8,550 nucleotides of DNA, from positions 1-8,550 of the forward strand of contig JAPPNT010000150.1 in assembly GCA_028873745.1 (NCBI GenBank), read 5' to 3'. Positions 1-6,375 of this stretch are shown piece by piece (the first letter of the stretch is position 1; the number at the start of each line of letters is the position of its first letter). This DNA is from Chloroflexota bacterium. GTDB lineage: Bacteria > Chloroflexota > Dehalococcoidia > Lucifugimonadales > UBA1127. The position numbers and the translations under genes are program-made. The notes below the pieces were generated by a model that saw only the letters and a list, made by a program, of their open reading frames with translations, did no database searches and was not told the DNA's origin.

Positions 1-3
1 CCG

Positions 4-1509
4 TCAGGCTCTGGCTTGCAGCGTTGCGACTGCGTTGTTCAACGCGTCCATGCAGTGGGTGCGGCCGAGGGCCACCATCGTCGCGAAGAGGGGCGGCGAC
101 ACGGTGCGCCCCGTAACCGCGGCGCGGACTGCGCCGAAGAGCTGGCCCGTCTTGAGGCCGAGTTCGTCCGCCATTGGGCGCAGGGCGTCTTCAAGCGCGA
201 CTTCCTCCCACTCTCCGACGCCCGTGAGCCGGTCAACCACGGCGGTGAGTGCTTCGGCGGCCTGCTCCGGCGACACGCCCTTGGGAACGAGGTCGTTCGC
301 GGCCGGGGACGGCAACCCCTCGAAGAAGAGTGACAGCAGTTCAGGGGCCTCGTCCAGCCGCTTGAGCCGCTCCTGAATCAGCGGCGTCAGCGTGGCGACG
401 AAGGCTGCGTCGAGGGGCCGCTCGACGCTATCCGACAGGCCGCCCTCGGCATGGGGGCGCTCCAGGAACGGCAGGATGCGCTCGGCGAGCTCCTCGGGCG
501 GGAGCTGGCGAATGTAGAGCCCGTTCATCCACGTGAGCTTCTCGGCGTTGAAGATTGCGCCGGCCTTCCCTACGCGGTCAAGGTCAAAGTGCTCGACAAG
601 CTCGTCGCGGGAGAAGACCTCGGTGTGGTCGTCCAGCGACCAGCCGAGCAGGGCCATGAAGTTGGTGAGCGCCTCCGGCAGGTAGCCGTCCTGCTGGTAT
701 GCCAGAGTCGACGTGGCGCCGTGGCGCTTCGAGAGCTTGGAGCGGTCGGGGCCGAGGATCATGGGCAGGTGGGCGAAGACGGGCGGCTCCCAGTCGAGCG
801 ATCGGTACAGGAGCACATGCCGGGGTGTGCTTGGCAGCCACTCCTCGGCGCGCATGACGTGCGAGATCTCCATGAAGTGGTCGTCCACCACGTTGGCAAG
901 GTGGTATGTCGGGTAGCCGTCCGACTTCAAGATGACAAAGTCATCGAGCACCGTGGGTTCGTAGGCCACCTGCCCGCGGATGAAGTCGTTGACGTAGATC
1001 GTGCCGTCCTCCCTCGGGATGCGGAAGCGGATGACGTGCGGCTCCACCGCCGCTCGGCGCCCGCGCTCCTCGGCGGTTAGCTGGGTCAGGCAATGGCGGT
1101 CGTAGCCCGGCGGTTGCTGGTTCCGCTGCTGCTCCTTGCGCATCGCGTCCAGGCGCTCGGGCGAGCAGAAGCACTGGTAAGCGTCGCCGCCGGCCAGCAG
1201 CTTTTCGGCTGCTTCGTGGTACAGCGCCAGACGCTCCGACTGGAAGTAGGGGCCGAAGTTGCCGTGGCTGCCGCCGTCCTCGCTCTCCGGGCCCTCGTCC
1301 CAGTCGAGTCCGAGCCACCGCAGCGAGGCGAGGATCGACTCCAGCGCACCCTCGACTTTGCGCTCCTGGTCCGTGTCCTCGATGCGCACGACGAAGGCGC
1401 CGCCGGTGTGGCGCGCGAACAGCCAGTTGAAGAGCGCCGTGCGGATGTTGCCGACGTGCGGCTCGCCTGTGGGGCTCGGCGCGAAGCGGACTCTGACCCC
1501 GTCGGACAT
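4..1509 (-). CDS. gltX: Glutamyl-tRNA synthetase (GluRS), class I
   Basis: This cytoplasmic enzyme attaches glutamate to tRNA-Glu, and in organisms using the amidotransferase route also to tRNA-Gln. The protein has 501 residues, normal for bacterial GluRS. The HIGH motif appears as HVGN (18-21) within the class I signature, and KMSKS appears as KLSKRHG (258-264). An IEDTD block (43-47) and the C-terminal helical anticodon-binding part are present. The zinc-site region has C113-x-C115-x24-C140, but position 142 is Thr, where E. coli has His as fourth ligand. The ATG at 1509 was chosen because an SD-like GGAGGTGG (1524-1517) lies 7 nt upstream and the protein then begins just before the catalytic fold. 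The frame stays open up to 1611, but that extension would cross the promoter and has low-complexity, non-family sequence. It is divergent from lipA. The stop codon is at 4-6, so the gene is complete. Confidence 0.97.
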   Translation of the reverse strand: MSDGVRVRFAPSPTGEPHVGNIRTALFNWLFARHTGGAFVVRIEDTDQERKVEGALESILASLRWLGLDWDEGPESEDGGSHGNFGPYFQSERLALYHEAAEKLLAGGDAYQCFCSPERLDAMRKEQQRNQQPPGYDRHCLTQLTAEERGRRAAVEPHVIRFRIPREDGTIYVNDFIRGQVAYEPTVLDDFVILKSDGYPTYHLANVVDDHFMEISHVMRAEEWLPSTPRHVLLYRSLDWEPPVFAHLPMILGPDRSKLSKRHGATSTLAYQQDGYLPEALTNFMALLGWSLDDHTEVFSRDELVEHFDLDRVGKAGAIFNAEKLTWMNGLYIRQLPPEELAERILPFLERPHAEGGLSDSVERPLDAAFVATLTPLIQERLKRLDEAPELLSLFFEGLPSPAANDLVPKGVSPEQAAEALTAVVDRLTGVGEWEEVALEDALRPMADELGLKTGQLFGAVRAAVTGRTVSPPLFATMVALGRTHCMDALNNAVATLQARA

Positions 1510-1530
1510 AGGACCACCACCTCCATTTGC

Positions 1531-1539
1531 ATTGTAGCA
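1531..1539 (-). promoter_or_regulatory. gltX promoter, extended -10
   Basis: Read on the minus strand, TGCTACAAT is an extended -10 element: TGn followed by TACAAT at 1536-1531. There is no good -35 at 16-18 bp. Expected transcription starts near 1524, so the leader would be about 15 nt and begin at the Shine-Dalgarno sequence. This is a sequence-based prediction only. Confidence 0.55.
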
Positions 1540-1594
1540 GAGTGGTGTCAGCGATTGAGGTGGAGCCCGCGCACCGGCTTCTGCCCCTCTGCTA
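1535..1594. repeat. Inverted 8-bp repeat in the two divergent promoters
   Basis: TAGCAGAG at 1535-1542 is the exact reverse complement of CTCTGCTA at 1587-1594. Each copy overlaps the start of a -10 element, for gltX on minus and lipA on plus. The promoter cores therefore read CTCTGCTACAAT and CTCTGCTATGAT. The repeat may only reflect shared extended -10 sequence, or it may be a site for a common regulator. Confidence 0.5.
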
Positions 1595-1598
1595 TGAT
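1590..1598 (+). promoter_or_regulatory. lipA promoter, extended -10
   Basis: TGCTATGAT is an extended -10 (TGn plus TATGAT at 1593-1598). No convincing -35 was found. The start of transcription is expected near 1605, giving a leader of about 20 nt with GGAGGT at 1615-1620 before the GTG at 1625. Confidence 0.55.
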
Positions 1599-1624
1599 GA
1601 AGGCAGACCATACCGGAGGTGCCC

Positions 1625-2494
1625 GTGCCCCTTGAGCGCCGCTTGCCTGAGTGGTTCCGTGTGCCTGCCCCCGGCGGCCCGAATTACCTTCGGCTGCGCA
1701 GCCTTGTCCTCAACGAGGGCTTGCACACTGTGTGCCAGGAGGCCCACTGCCCGAACATCGGCGATTGCTGGGACCGCGGCACGGCCACCTTCATGATCCT
1801 CGGCGACATCTGCACGTGGCGATGCCACTACTGCGCCGTCACGACCGGCCGCCCGAACGCCCTCGATCCCGGCGAGCCCGCGCGGCTGGCCGAAACGGTC
1901 AGGAAGCTCGGCCTTTCCCACTGCGTTATCACGTCGGTTACCCGCGAGGACCTGCCGGACGGAGGCGCATCGGTCTTTGCCGAGTGCATCGAGCGCATTC
2001 GCGACACGCTGCCCGGATGCTCGGTCGAGGTGCTCATCCCCGACTTCAAGGGCGACGACGACGCATTGCGCACCGTGCTCGACGCCGGGCCCGCTGTGCT
2101 GAACCACAACATCGAGACCGTGCGCTCAGTCTTCCGTCGCGTGCGGCCCAAGGGGGACTACGATCGCTCCCTTCGCCTCCTGCGCCGCTCGAGAGAGATG
2201 GCGCCGCACATCCCGACCAAGTCGGGCATCATGGTGGGACTTGGGGAGACGGAGGACGAGATCCGCGAGACGATGGCCGACCTTCGCGAGGTGGGCTGTC
2301 AGCTCCTCACCATCGGGCAGTATCTGCGCCCGTCCAAGATGCACTGGAAGCTGGACCGCTTCTACACGCCACAGGAGTTCGAGGCGCTGGCAGCGCTCGG
2401 CCGGGCCATGGGGTTTACGCACGTGGCCTCGGGGCCGCTGGTGCGCAGCTCGTACCACGCAGACGAACAGGTGGCGGCAGCGCGGAGCGGGTAG
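1625..2494 (+). CDS. lipA: Lipoyl synthase, radical SAM
   Basis: LipA inserts two sulfur atoms into protein-bound octanoyl groups. This makes the lipoyl cofactor of pyruvate and 2-oxoglutarate dehydrogenases and of the glycine cleavage H protein. The protein has 289 residues. All family landmarks are present, numbered from GTG 1625: the auxiliary cluster C37-x4-C42-x5-C48 (in CQEAHCPNIGDC), the radical SAM cluster C63-x3-C67-x2-C70, and the C-terminal RSSY (274-277), whose serine ligates the auxiliary cluster. The GTG at 1625 was chosen because GGAGGT (1615-1620) sits 4 nt before it. The GTG at 1619 would add two residues but overlaps that SD. It is transcribed away from gltX and followed 116 bp later by higB. 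No lipB or lipoylated protein gene lies nearby. Confidence 0.96.
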   Translation: MPLERRLPEWFRVPAPGGPNYLRLRSLVLNEGLHTVCQEAHCPNIGDCWDRGTATFMILGDICTWRCHYCAVTTGRPNALDPGEPARLAETVRKLGLSHCVITSVTREDLPDGGASVFAECIERIRDTLPGCSVEVLIPDFKGDDDALRTVLDAGPAVLNHNIETVRSVFRRVRPKGDYDRSLRLLRRSREMAPHIPTKSGIMVGLGETEDEIRETMADLREVGCQLLTIGQYLRPSKMHWKLDRFYTPQEFEALAALGRAMGFTHVASGPLVRSSYHADEQVAAARSG

Positions 2495-2564
2495 GCTTCC
2501 GGCAGGGCGGCCGCTTTTGCGGGTTTCCCACCAGGCATCGGAATACAGGTTTTCCTGGGAATGG

Positions 2565-2593
2565 TTGACAAGGCCGCTTGGTTGTTGTATCTT
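2565..2593 (+). promoter_or_regulatory. higBA promoter
   Basis: A perfect -35 hexamer TTGACA (2565-2570) is followed, after exactly 17 bp, by TATCTT (2588-2593). Transcription would begin near 2600, so the leader is only about 11 nt. The -10 lies inside the palindrome at 2585-2610, as expected for an autorepressed toxin-antitoxin promoter. Between the lipA stop and this promoter (2495-2564) I see only short imperfect hairpins and no U-tract terminator, so some lipA readthrough is possible. Confidence 0.75.
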
Positions 2594-2610
2594 TTACGTA
2601 AGGCATACAA
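2585..2610. promoter_or_regulatory. Nested palindromic operator for HigA or HigBA
   Basis: TTGTAT (2585-2590) and ATACAA (2605-2610) form a perfect inverted repeat. The 8-bp palindrome TTACGTAA (2594-2601) lies between them and shares the same centre, between 2597 and 2598. Twenty of the 26 bases follow the dyad. The element covers the -10, the predicted transcription start and the SD, and ends at the base before the higB start codon. Binding of the XRE-type antitoxin HigA here is inferred from position and symmetry. Confidence 0.7.
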
Positions 2611-2889
2611 TTGATTGCAGGATTCAGGGACCGCAAGACGCTTCAGTTCTTTCAGGGTCAGGACGTTCGGGAGTTCCGGGGTTTCGCCAGACAGGCCGTC
2701 AGAAGGTTGACCATGCTGGACAACGCGGAGACCCTCGGGGACCTTGCGGGCCTTGGCAGCAACAGGCTGGAACGCCTCTATGGAGACCGGAACGGCCAGT
2801 ACAGCATCAGAATCAACCAGCAGTGGCGGATCTGCTTTCGATGGGGAGACACCGGCCCCTACGACGTAGAAATAGTGGATTACCACTAG
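2611..2889 (+). CDS. higB: HigB/GraT-type toxin, RelE-fold mRNA interferase
   Basis: This is a predicted ribosome-dependent endoribonuclease of the RelE superfamily, toxin of a type II module. It has 92 residues, the usual HigB length. It carries the family core RLERLYGDRNGQYSIRIN (52-69), then QWRICFRW (71-78), and ends in VEIVDYH. The terminal Tyr91-His92 matches the catalytic pair known from Proteus HigB. The remaining active-site positions follow the GraT-like subfamily: Glu54 where Proteus has His, Tyr57 where it has Lys, and Arg60. The start is TTG, with TAAGG (2599-2603) 7 nt upstream, and gives the expected M-I-x-x-F beginning. The toxin gene comes first, as is typical for hig loci. 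The higA start is 13 nt past the stop. No disruption is seen, so it is probably active. Confidence 0.92.
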   Translation: MIAGFRDRKTLQFFQGQDVREFRGFARQAVRRLTMLDNAETLGDLAGLGSNRLERLYGDRNGQYSIRINQQWRICFRWGDTGPYDVEIVDYH

Positions 2890-2902
2890 GAGAGCGACTG
2901 AC

Positions 2903-3256
2903 ATGAACCCGATGAACGGCATGCCCCCGGTGCACCCGGGCGAGATTCTCGCGGACGAGCTTGACGAGCTTGGTCTGTCCGCCAACGCGTTCGCGAAGGC
3001 GCTGGGCGTGCCGACCAACCGGGTCACCGCGATCCTCAATGCCCAGCGCGGCGTCACTGCCGACACGGCTCTCCGGCTGGCGCGCTACTTCGGCACGGGC
3101 GCACAGTTCTGGCTCAACTTGCAGAAGACCTATGAGCTGCGCCGAGCGGAGATCGAGTCCTGGGAGGACATTCAGCGCACCGTACAGCCCCGCCTCGCTC
3201 TGGCCATCGCCGAGGGGACGGACCAGGCTGAGTACAAACCGGAGTCTAGCGCCTAG
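2903..3256 (+). CDS. higA: HigA antitoxin, XRE-type helix-turn-helix
   Basis: This is the antitoxin and likely autorepressor partner of the upstream HigB. It has 117 residues. The family motif HPGEIL lies at 11-16, the helix-turn-helix around 25-46 (GLSANAFAKALGVPTNRVTA), GVTADTALRLARYFGT at 50-65 and AQFWLNLQKTYELR at 67-80. The C-terminal tail (about 85-117) is less conserved. The ATG at 2903 is preceded by AGGAGAG (2888-2894), which overlaps the higB stop codon, so translation is probably coupled. In-frame ATGs at 2912 and 2921 are less well placed relative to that SD. The stop TAG (3254-3256) overlaps the stop codon of the convergent gene. Its likely target is the palindrome at 2585-2610. 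Confidence 0.94.
   Translation: MNPMNGMPPVHPGEILADELDELGLSANAFAKALGVPTNRVTAILNAQRGVTADTALRLARYFGTGAQFWLNLQKTYELRRAEIESWEDIQRTVQPRLALAIAEGTDQAEYKPESSA
3253..3256. other. Overlapping convergent stop codons (CTAG)
   Basis: The palindrome CTAG supplies both stop codons: TAG at 3254-3256 for higA on plus, and TAG at 3255-3253 for the small SH3-like gene on minus. The two coding regions overlap by 4 bases and leave no room for a terminator between them. The two mRNAs must therefore have antisense 3' ends unless transcription stops inside a coding region. Confidence 0.9.
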
Positions 3257-3456
3257 TTTGCGGCTTCCAGCCACTCTTCCCAGAAGCTTGGTGTGCGCTC
3301 CTCGCCTTCGAACTCCACGTCGACGACGCAGCCACCGGGGCGCACTTGGTGCATGCGCTTCACTGTGCCGACCCTGCCCACGTACAGAAGGTCGCGACCC
3401 TCTTTCTTCGCTTCTTCAACGATCCGGACCGCCTGGCCCAGTGCGAATTTTGGCAT
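3253..3456 (-). CDS. Small SH3-like (KOW-type) beta-barrel protein, function unknown
   Basis: I do not recognise the family. The 67-residue protein has the pattern of a small SH3/KOW-like barrel: an opening FALGQAVRIVEEA with the Gly-x-x-Val-Arg turn, YVGRVGTVKRM, then VVDVEFEGE, and an acidic aromatic tail FWEEWLEAA. It has no signal peptide or membrane segment. The ATG at 3456 was chosen because GGAGGG (3466-3461) lies 4 nt upstream. The ATG at 3468 would add four residues but overlaps that SD. A likely promoter lies at 3488-3496. It lies 76 nt downstream of the prenyl synthase stop on the same strand and converges on higA, with overlapping stops. A role in binding nucleic acid or a protein partner is possible from the fold but is a guess. 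Confidence 0.75.
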   Translation of the reverse strand: MPKFALGQAVRIVEEAKKEGRDLLYVGRVGTVKRMHQVRPGGCVVDVEFEGEERTPSFWEEWLEAAN

Positions 3457-3487
3457 GGATCCCTCCATGACTCTTGGTGTGGCATGA

Positions 3488-3496
3488 AATATAGCA
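3488..3496 (-). promoter_or_regulatory. Promoter for the SH3-like gene, extended -10
   Basis: Read on minus, TGCTATATT (3496-3488) is an extended -10 element of the same form as those of gltX and lipA. No -35 is evident. The predicted leader is about 25 nt and contains GGAGGG. The small gene can therefore be expressed independently of the metG unit upstream. Confidence 0.5.
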
Positions 3497-3521
3497 CAAG
3501 AACCGGGCCGCGAGAGGCCGC

Positions 3522-3537
3522 TGTAGCAGCCGCTACA
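3522..3537 (-). terminator. Short stem-loop at the end of the prenyl synthase gene
   Basis: TGTAGC and GCTACA form a perfect 6-bp stem around a 4-nt loop, spanning the synthase stop codon at 3533-3535. No U-tract follows on minus, so this is at best a weak or Rho-assisted end, or an mRNA 3' stabiliser. Confidence 0.25.
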
Positions 3538-4510
3538 CGTGCCGTTCCAGCACGAAGTCGCTGAGCTCCAGCAGCGCGCGCTTGGCCTCAGAGTCGGGCA
3601 GAGGCGCGAGGGCGTCTATGGCGCGGGCACGGAGCGCGCCGGCTTCCGCGTAGACGTCGGCCATCACGCCGGAGTTGCGCACCATGTCGACGGCGAGCTC
3701 CATGTTCGCCTCGCGCTCGACGCCTTCGCACACCGCGACAACGGGGTTATCGCGCGGGTAGCGCTCGACCAGCAACAAGGCGGGCAGCGTCAGGACGCCT
3801 GAGGCGAGGTCGCTGCCAACAGGCTTACCGATCTCCTCGGCGGAGCCCTCGAAGTCCAGGATGTCGTCGACCACCTGGAAGGCGGTGCCAAGGTTGCTGC
3901 CGAACGTCCGAAACGCCTCGATGGTGCGCTCGTCGGCGCCGCTCAGGATCGCGCCGGACTCCGCCGCGGTTGCGAAGAGGGAGCCCGTCTTCTTGAATAT
4001 GCGGTCGTAGTACTGCTCGCGGGTCTGCTGCCACTGGTTGGCCATGAAGTGCTCGGTGAGCTGGCCGCTGGAGAGGTCCATGATGGTGCGGGAGAAGCCC
4101 TTGATGACGCGGATGTTCTCCGTGTTACACACGTGGATGGCCGACGTCGCGAAGAGGTAGTCGCCGACAAGGACGGCGACCTCGGGGCCCCACAGGCTAC
4201 TCAGGGTGGCGCGGCCGCGGCGAACGTCGGCGTTGTCGACGGTGTCGTCGTGGATGAGGGTGGCGAGGTGGAGGAGCTCGACGGCGGCGCCCATGATGGC
4301 CGGCTTGTCCGTGTCGCAGTCGAGAACCTTCGAGACGAGCAGCGTGATTGAGGGCCGCACGCGCTTGCCCCGCACGGCGACGACGTGTTCCAGCAGCCCC
4401 TTGATGGGGTCTTCACTGCCGGACGCCACCTCCTCCAGGCTCTCTTCCACCCTGCGGAGCCCGTCAGCGATGGGCGCGTAGAAGCCGAGCGCCGTCTCCA
4501 TCCGTTCCAT
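3533..4510 (-). CDS. Long-chain polyprenyl diphosphate synthase
   Basis: This is a trans-isoprenyl diphosphate synthase that extends an allylic primer with isopentenyl diphosphate, most likely for a menaquinone or ubiquinone side chain. It has 325 residues. Numbered from ATG 4510, the first aspartate-rich motif is DDTVD (88-92) and the second is DDILD (215-219), with GKRVRP (48-53) and KTGSLF (174-179) in their usual places. The residue five before the first motif is Ala and the one four before is Thr. Neither is a bulky aromatic, which fits a long product such as those of IspB or HepT, but the exact length cannot be read. A GTG at 4513 and an ATG at 4501 are alternative starts. AAGGG (4521-4517) overlaps the metG stop and lies 6 nt before ATG 4510, so the gene is probably co-transcribed and translationally coupled with metG. 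Confidence 0.93.
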   Translation of the reverse strand: MERMETALGFYAPIADGLRRVEESLEEVASGSEDPIKGLLEHVVAVRGKRVRPSITLLVSKVLDCDTDKPAIMGAAVELLHLATLIHDDTVDNADVRRGRATLSSLWGPEVAVLVGDYLFATSAIHVCNTENIRVIKGFSRTIMDLSSGQLTEHFMANQWQQTREQYYDRIFKKTGSLFATAAESGAILSGADERTIEAFRTFGSNLGTAFQVVDDILDFEGSAEEIGKPVGSDLASGVLTLPALLLVERYPRDNPVVAVCEGVEREANMELAVDMVRNSGVMADVYAEAGALRARAIDALAPLPDSEAKRALLELSDFVLERHV

Positions 4511-4519
4511 CACCTTCCC

Positions 4520-6220
4520 TTACCGCGCGGTCTGCGCCTCAAGTATGGCCATCTCGCGCTCCACAGTGCCCTCGTCGAGCTTGGTGAAGAGCGGTGTCGG
4601 CGTTTGCAGCGCCTGGCCGGCAGGCGGCGGGTTCACCGTCCAGCCGTCGGCCATGATGTCCGAATCAAAGCCGAGGAGCGCGTGAAGGCGCTCGCTGGCG
4701 TGGGGCATGAAGGGGTAGAGGGCCGTCTTGAGAGCCGCGATGGCCGTCAGCGCCGTGCTCAGCGTGGTGGCCGTGCGCTCCCGGTCCTCGCGGGCCGTGC
4801 GCCACGGGGCCTTGAGGTCGATGTAGCGGTTGGCGTCGGCGGCGAGGGCCATGGCCTTGCCGATGCCCTCGCGGAAGCGCGGTTCCTCGAGGCTGGCCGC
4901 GACGTCTTCCAGCGTCTGCGACGCCCGTTCGATGAGGGCGCGGTCGTCGCCGTCGAGGGGGCCGGCTGCCGGGACGAGTCCCTCGAAGTTGCGGTTTGTC
5001 AGCGTCAGCACGCGGTGGACGAGGTTGCCGAACGTCGCGACAAGCTCGTCGTTGTTGCGCCGGTAGAACTCGCGCCAGGAGAAGTCGGCGTCACCGAACT
5101 CCGGCATGTTGGCCGAAAGGTAGTAGCGCAGGGGGTCGGGGTCGTAGCGCTCCAGGTAATCGGGCACCCAGACGGCCCAGTTCTGGGACGTCGAGAACTT
5201 CTGGCCCTCGAGCGAGAGGAACTCGTTGGCGGGCACGTTCACGGGCAGGTTGAGCTGCCCCAGGTTGCCGTCGTCACTGTAGCCGACGAGCATCCCCGTC
5301 CACACAATAGTGTGGAACGGGATGTTGTCCTTGCCGATGAAGTAGTAGCCACGGGTGTCGGGGTCCGACCAGTAGTCGCGCCACGTCCGCCCGTCCGTCC
5401 GGCCCTCCGACCACTCGATGGCAGCGGAGAGGTAGCCGGTACATGCCTCGAACCACACGTAGATGCGCTTGTCGTCGTACCCCTCGATAGGGAGGGGCAC
5501 GCCCCACTCGACGTCGCGGGTAATGGCGCGGTCGCGGAGGCCCTCGGTGAGCCAGTTCATGGTGAAGCCGTAGACGTTGGGGCGCCAGATGCCCTGTCCC
5601 ACGGACTCCACCCACTGGCGGAGGCGTTCCTGCAAGGCGCTGAGCTTGAAGAAGAAGTGCTCGGACTCGCGCATCTGGGGCGTTGCGCCGCAGATGTGGC
5701 AGCGCCAGTCGATGAGCTCATGCGGGTCCAGGGTGCGGCCGCAGCGGTCGCACTGGTCGCCGCGGGCGCGCTCGAAGCCGCAGTGGGGGCAGGTGCCATC
5801 GACGTAGCGGTCAGGGAGGAAGCGGTTATCGTTGGCGCAATAGGCGTACTCGCCGTTCTCCGGGTAGATTAGGCCCTCGCGCATCAGGCCGAGGAAGAGG
5901 TCGCCCACGACCTGGCGGTGGTTGTCCGTCCCCGTCGTGGTGTAGCGGTCGAAGGAGATGCCGAGCTTTTCCCAGACGTCGAGGTATTGCGCGTGGTACT
6001 TGTCGACGACCTGCTGCGGCGTCAGGCCCTCGAGCTCGGCGCGGATGGTGATGGGCGTGCCGTGCTGGTCCGTGCCGGACACCATGAGCACATCATTGCC
6101 GCGAAGGCGGTGGTAGCGGGCGAAGATGTCGGCCGGAAGATAGGCGCCGGCAATCTGACCGAGGTGCAGCGGGCCATTGGCATAGGGCCACGCCACGCCG
6201 ATGAAGATGCGTTCTGGCAC
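4520..6220 (-). CDS. metG: Methionyl-tRNA synthetase, archaeal-like KFSTS type
   Basis: MetG charges tRNA-Met for initiation and elongation. The protein has 566 residues with the catalytic fold and anticodon-binding helical domain. It lacks the extra C-terminal tRNA-binding domain found in about 670-residue forms. Numbered from GTG 6220: the HIGH motif is HLGQ (19-22), GTDQHGTP is at 49-56, and the KMSKS motif is KFSTS (341-345) within GQKFSTSQNWAVWV. The zinc insert has C128, C144-x2-C147, C157-x2-C160 and C174-x2-C177, enough for two zinc knuckles. The GTG at 6220 was chosen because GGAG (6232-6229) is 8 nt upstream and the protein then begins MPERIFIGVAWPYANG. A TTG at 6241 would add seven residues but has no SD. 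It is the first gene of a unit with the prenyl synthase and is divergent from dinJ. Confidence 0.96.
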   Translation of the reverse strand: MPERIFIGVAWPYANGPLHLGQIAGAYLPADIFARYHRLRGNDVLMVSGTDQHGTPITIRAELEGLTPQQVVDKYHAQYLDVWEKLGISFDRYTTTGTDNHRQVVGDLFLGLMREGLIYPENGEYAYCANDNRFLPDRYVDGTCPHCGFERARGDQCDRCGRTLDPHELIDWRCHICGATPQMRESEHFFFKLSALQERLRQWVESVGQGIWRPNVYGFTMNWLTEGLRDRAITRDVEWGVPLPIEGYDDKRIYVWFEACTGYLSAAIEWSEGRTDGRTWRDYWSDPDTRGYYFIGKDNIPFHTIVWTGMLVGYSDDGNLGQLNLPVNVPANEFLSLEGQKFSTSQNWAVWVPDYLERYDPDPLRYYLSANMPEFGDADFSWREFYRRNNDELVATFGNLVHRVLTLTNRNFEGLVPAAGPLDGDDRALIERASQTLEDVAASLEEPRFREGIGKAMALAADANRYIDLKAPWRTAREDRERTATTLSTALTAIAALKTALYPFMPHASERLHALLGFDSDIMADGWTVNPPPAGQALQTPTPLFTKLDEGTVEREMAILEAQTAR

Positions 6221-6247
6221 AGGTAGTACTCCGGTGTTCAAGGGACG

Positions 6248-6277
6248 ATTGTGTCTCGCGGCAGCGAGCGCTTACAA
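6248..6277 (-). promoter_or_regulatory. Candidate metG promoter
   Basis: On minus, TTGTAA (6277-6272) and CACAAT (6253-6248) are separated by 18 bp. Transcription would start about 20 nt before the GTG at 6220, in line with the short leaders elsewhere in the window. A second candidate is the extended -10 TGGTAGACT at 6288-6280. The sequence cannot decide between them. Confidence 0.35.
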
Positions 6278-6322
6278 GAAGTCTACCACAGGGGAAAGGG
6301 CGTGGGGCCAAGGCGTCGTCTT

Positions 6323-6342
6323 TTGATTGCCGCCTCGATCAA
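6323..6342. repeat. Inverted repeat TTGAT-N10-ATCAA between metG and dinJ
   Basis: TTGAT (6323-6327) and ATCAA (6338-6342) form a perfect 5-bp dyad with a 10-bp spacer, about 34 bp upstream of the dinJ -10. It could be an operator for either divergent unit, but so short a repeat can also occur by chance. Confidence 0.25.
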
Positions 6343-6347
6343 GACCA

Positions 6348-6370
6348 AAGGCAACCTGAGATTGCGCCTT
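6348..6370. repeat. Imperfect inverted repeat just upstream of the dinJ -10
   Basis: AAGGCAA (6348-6354) mirrors TTGCGCCTT (6362-6370) apart from two extra bases. It ends five bases before the TATAAT of dinJ, where a toxin-antitoxin autorepressor could bind. The match is imperfect, so this is only a candidate operator. Confidence 0.25.
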
Positions 6371-6375
6371 AGCCC

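Noticed and set aside
1594..1599. Tandem ATG codons before lipA
   Set aside because: Neither is in the lipA frame, and the first overlaps the -10 element TATGAT.
1510..1611. N-terminal extension of gltX to 1611
   Set aside because: It would cross the predicted gltX promoter and SD and adds 34 residues unlike any GluRS start.
1592..2107. Minus-strand 171-codon open frame opposite lipA
   Set aside because: It is the antisense of lipA's iron-sulfur motifs, with no family resemblance and no good start signals.
2495..2564. Intrinsic terminator after lipA
   Set aside because: Only short stems such as CCGC-TTTT-GCGG and CAGG-TTTT-CCTG occur. The T-runs lie in the loops, not after a stem.
2362..3066. 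Minus-strand 234-codon open frame opposite the lipA end, higB and the higA start
   Set aside because: It overlaps three features on the other strand, including the higBA promoter, and shows no recognisable domain.
4385..5872. Plus-strand 495-codon open frame antisense to metG and the start of the prenyl synthase gene
   Set aside because: It is low-complexity Val/Ala/Arg-rich sequence typical of a high-GC shadow frame, and the minus strand carries clear MetRS and prenyl synthase motifs.
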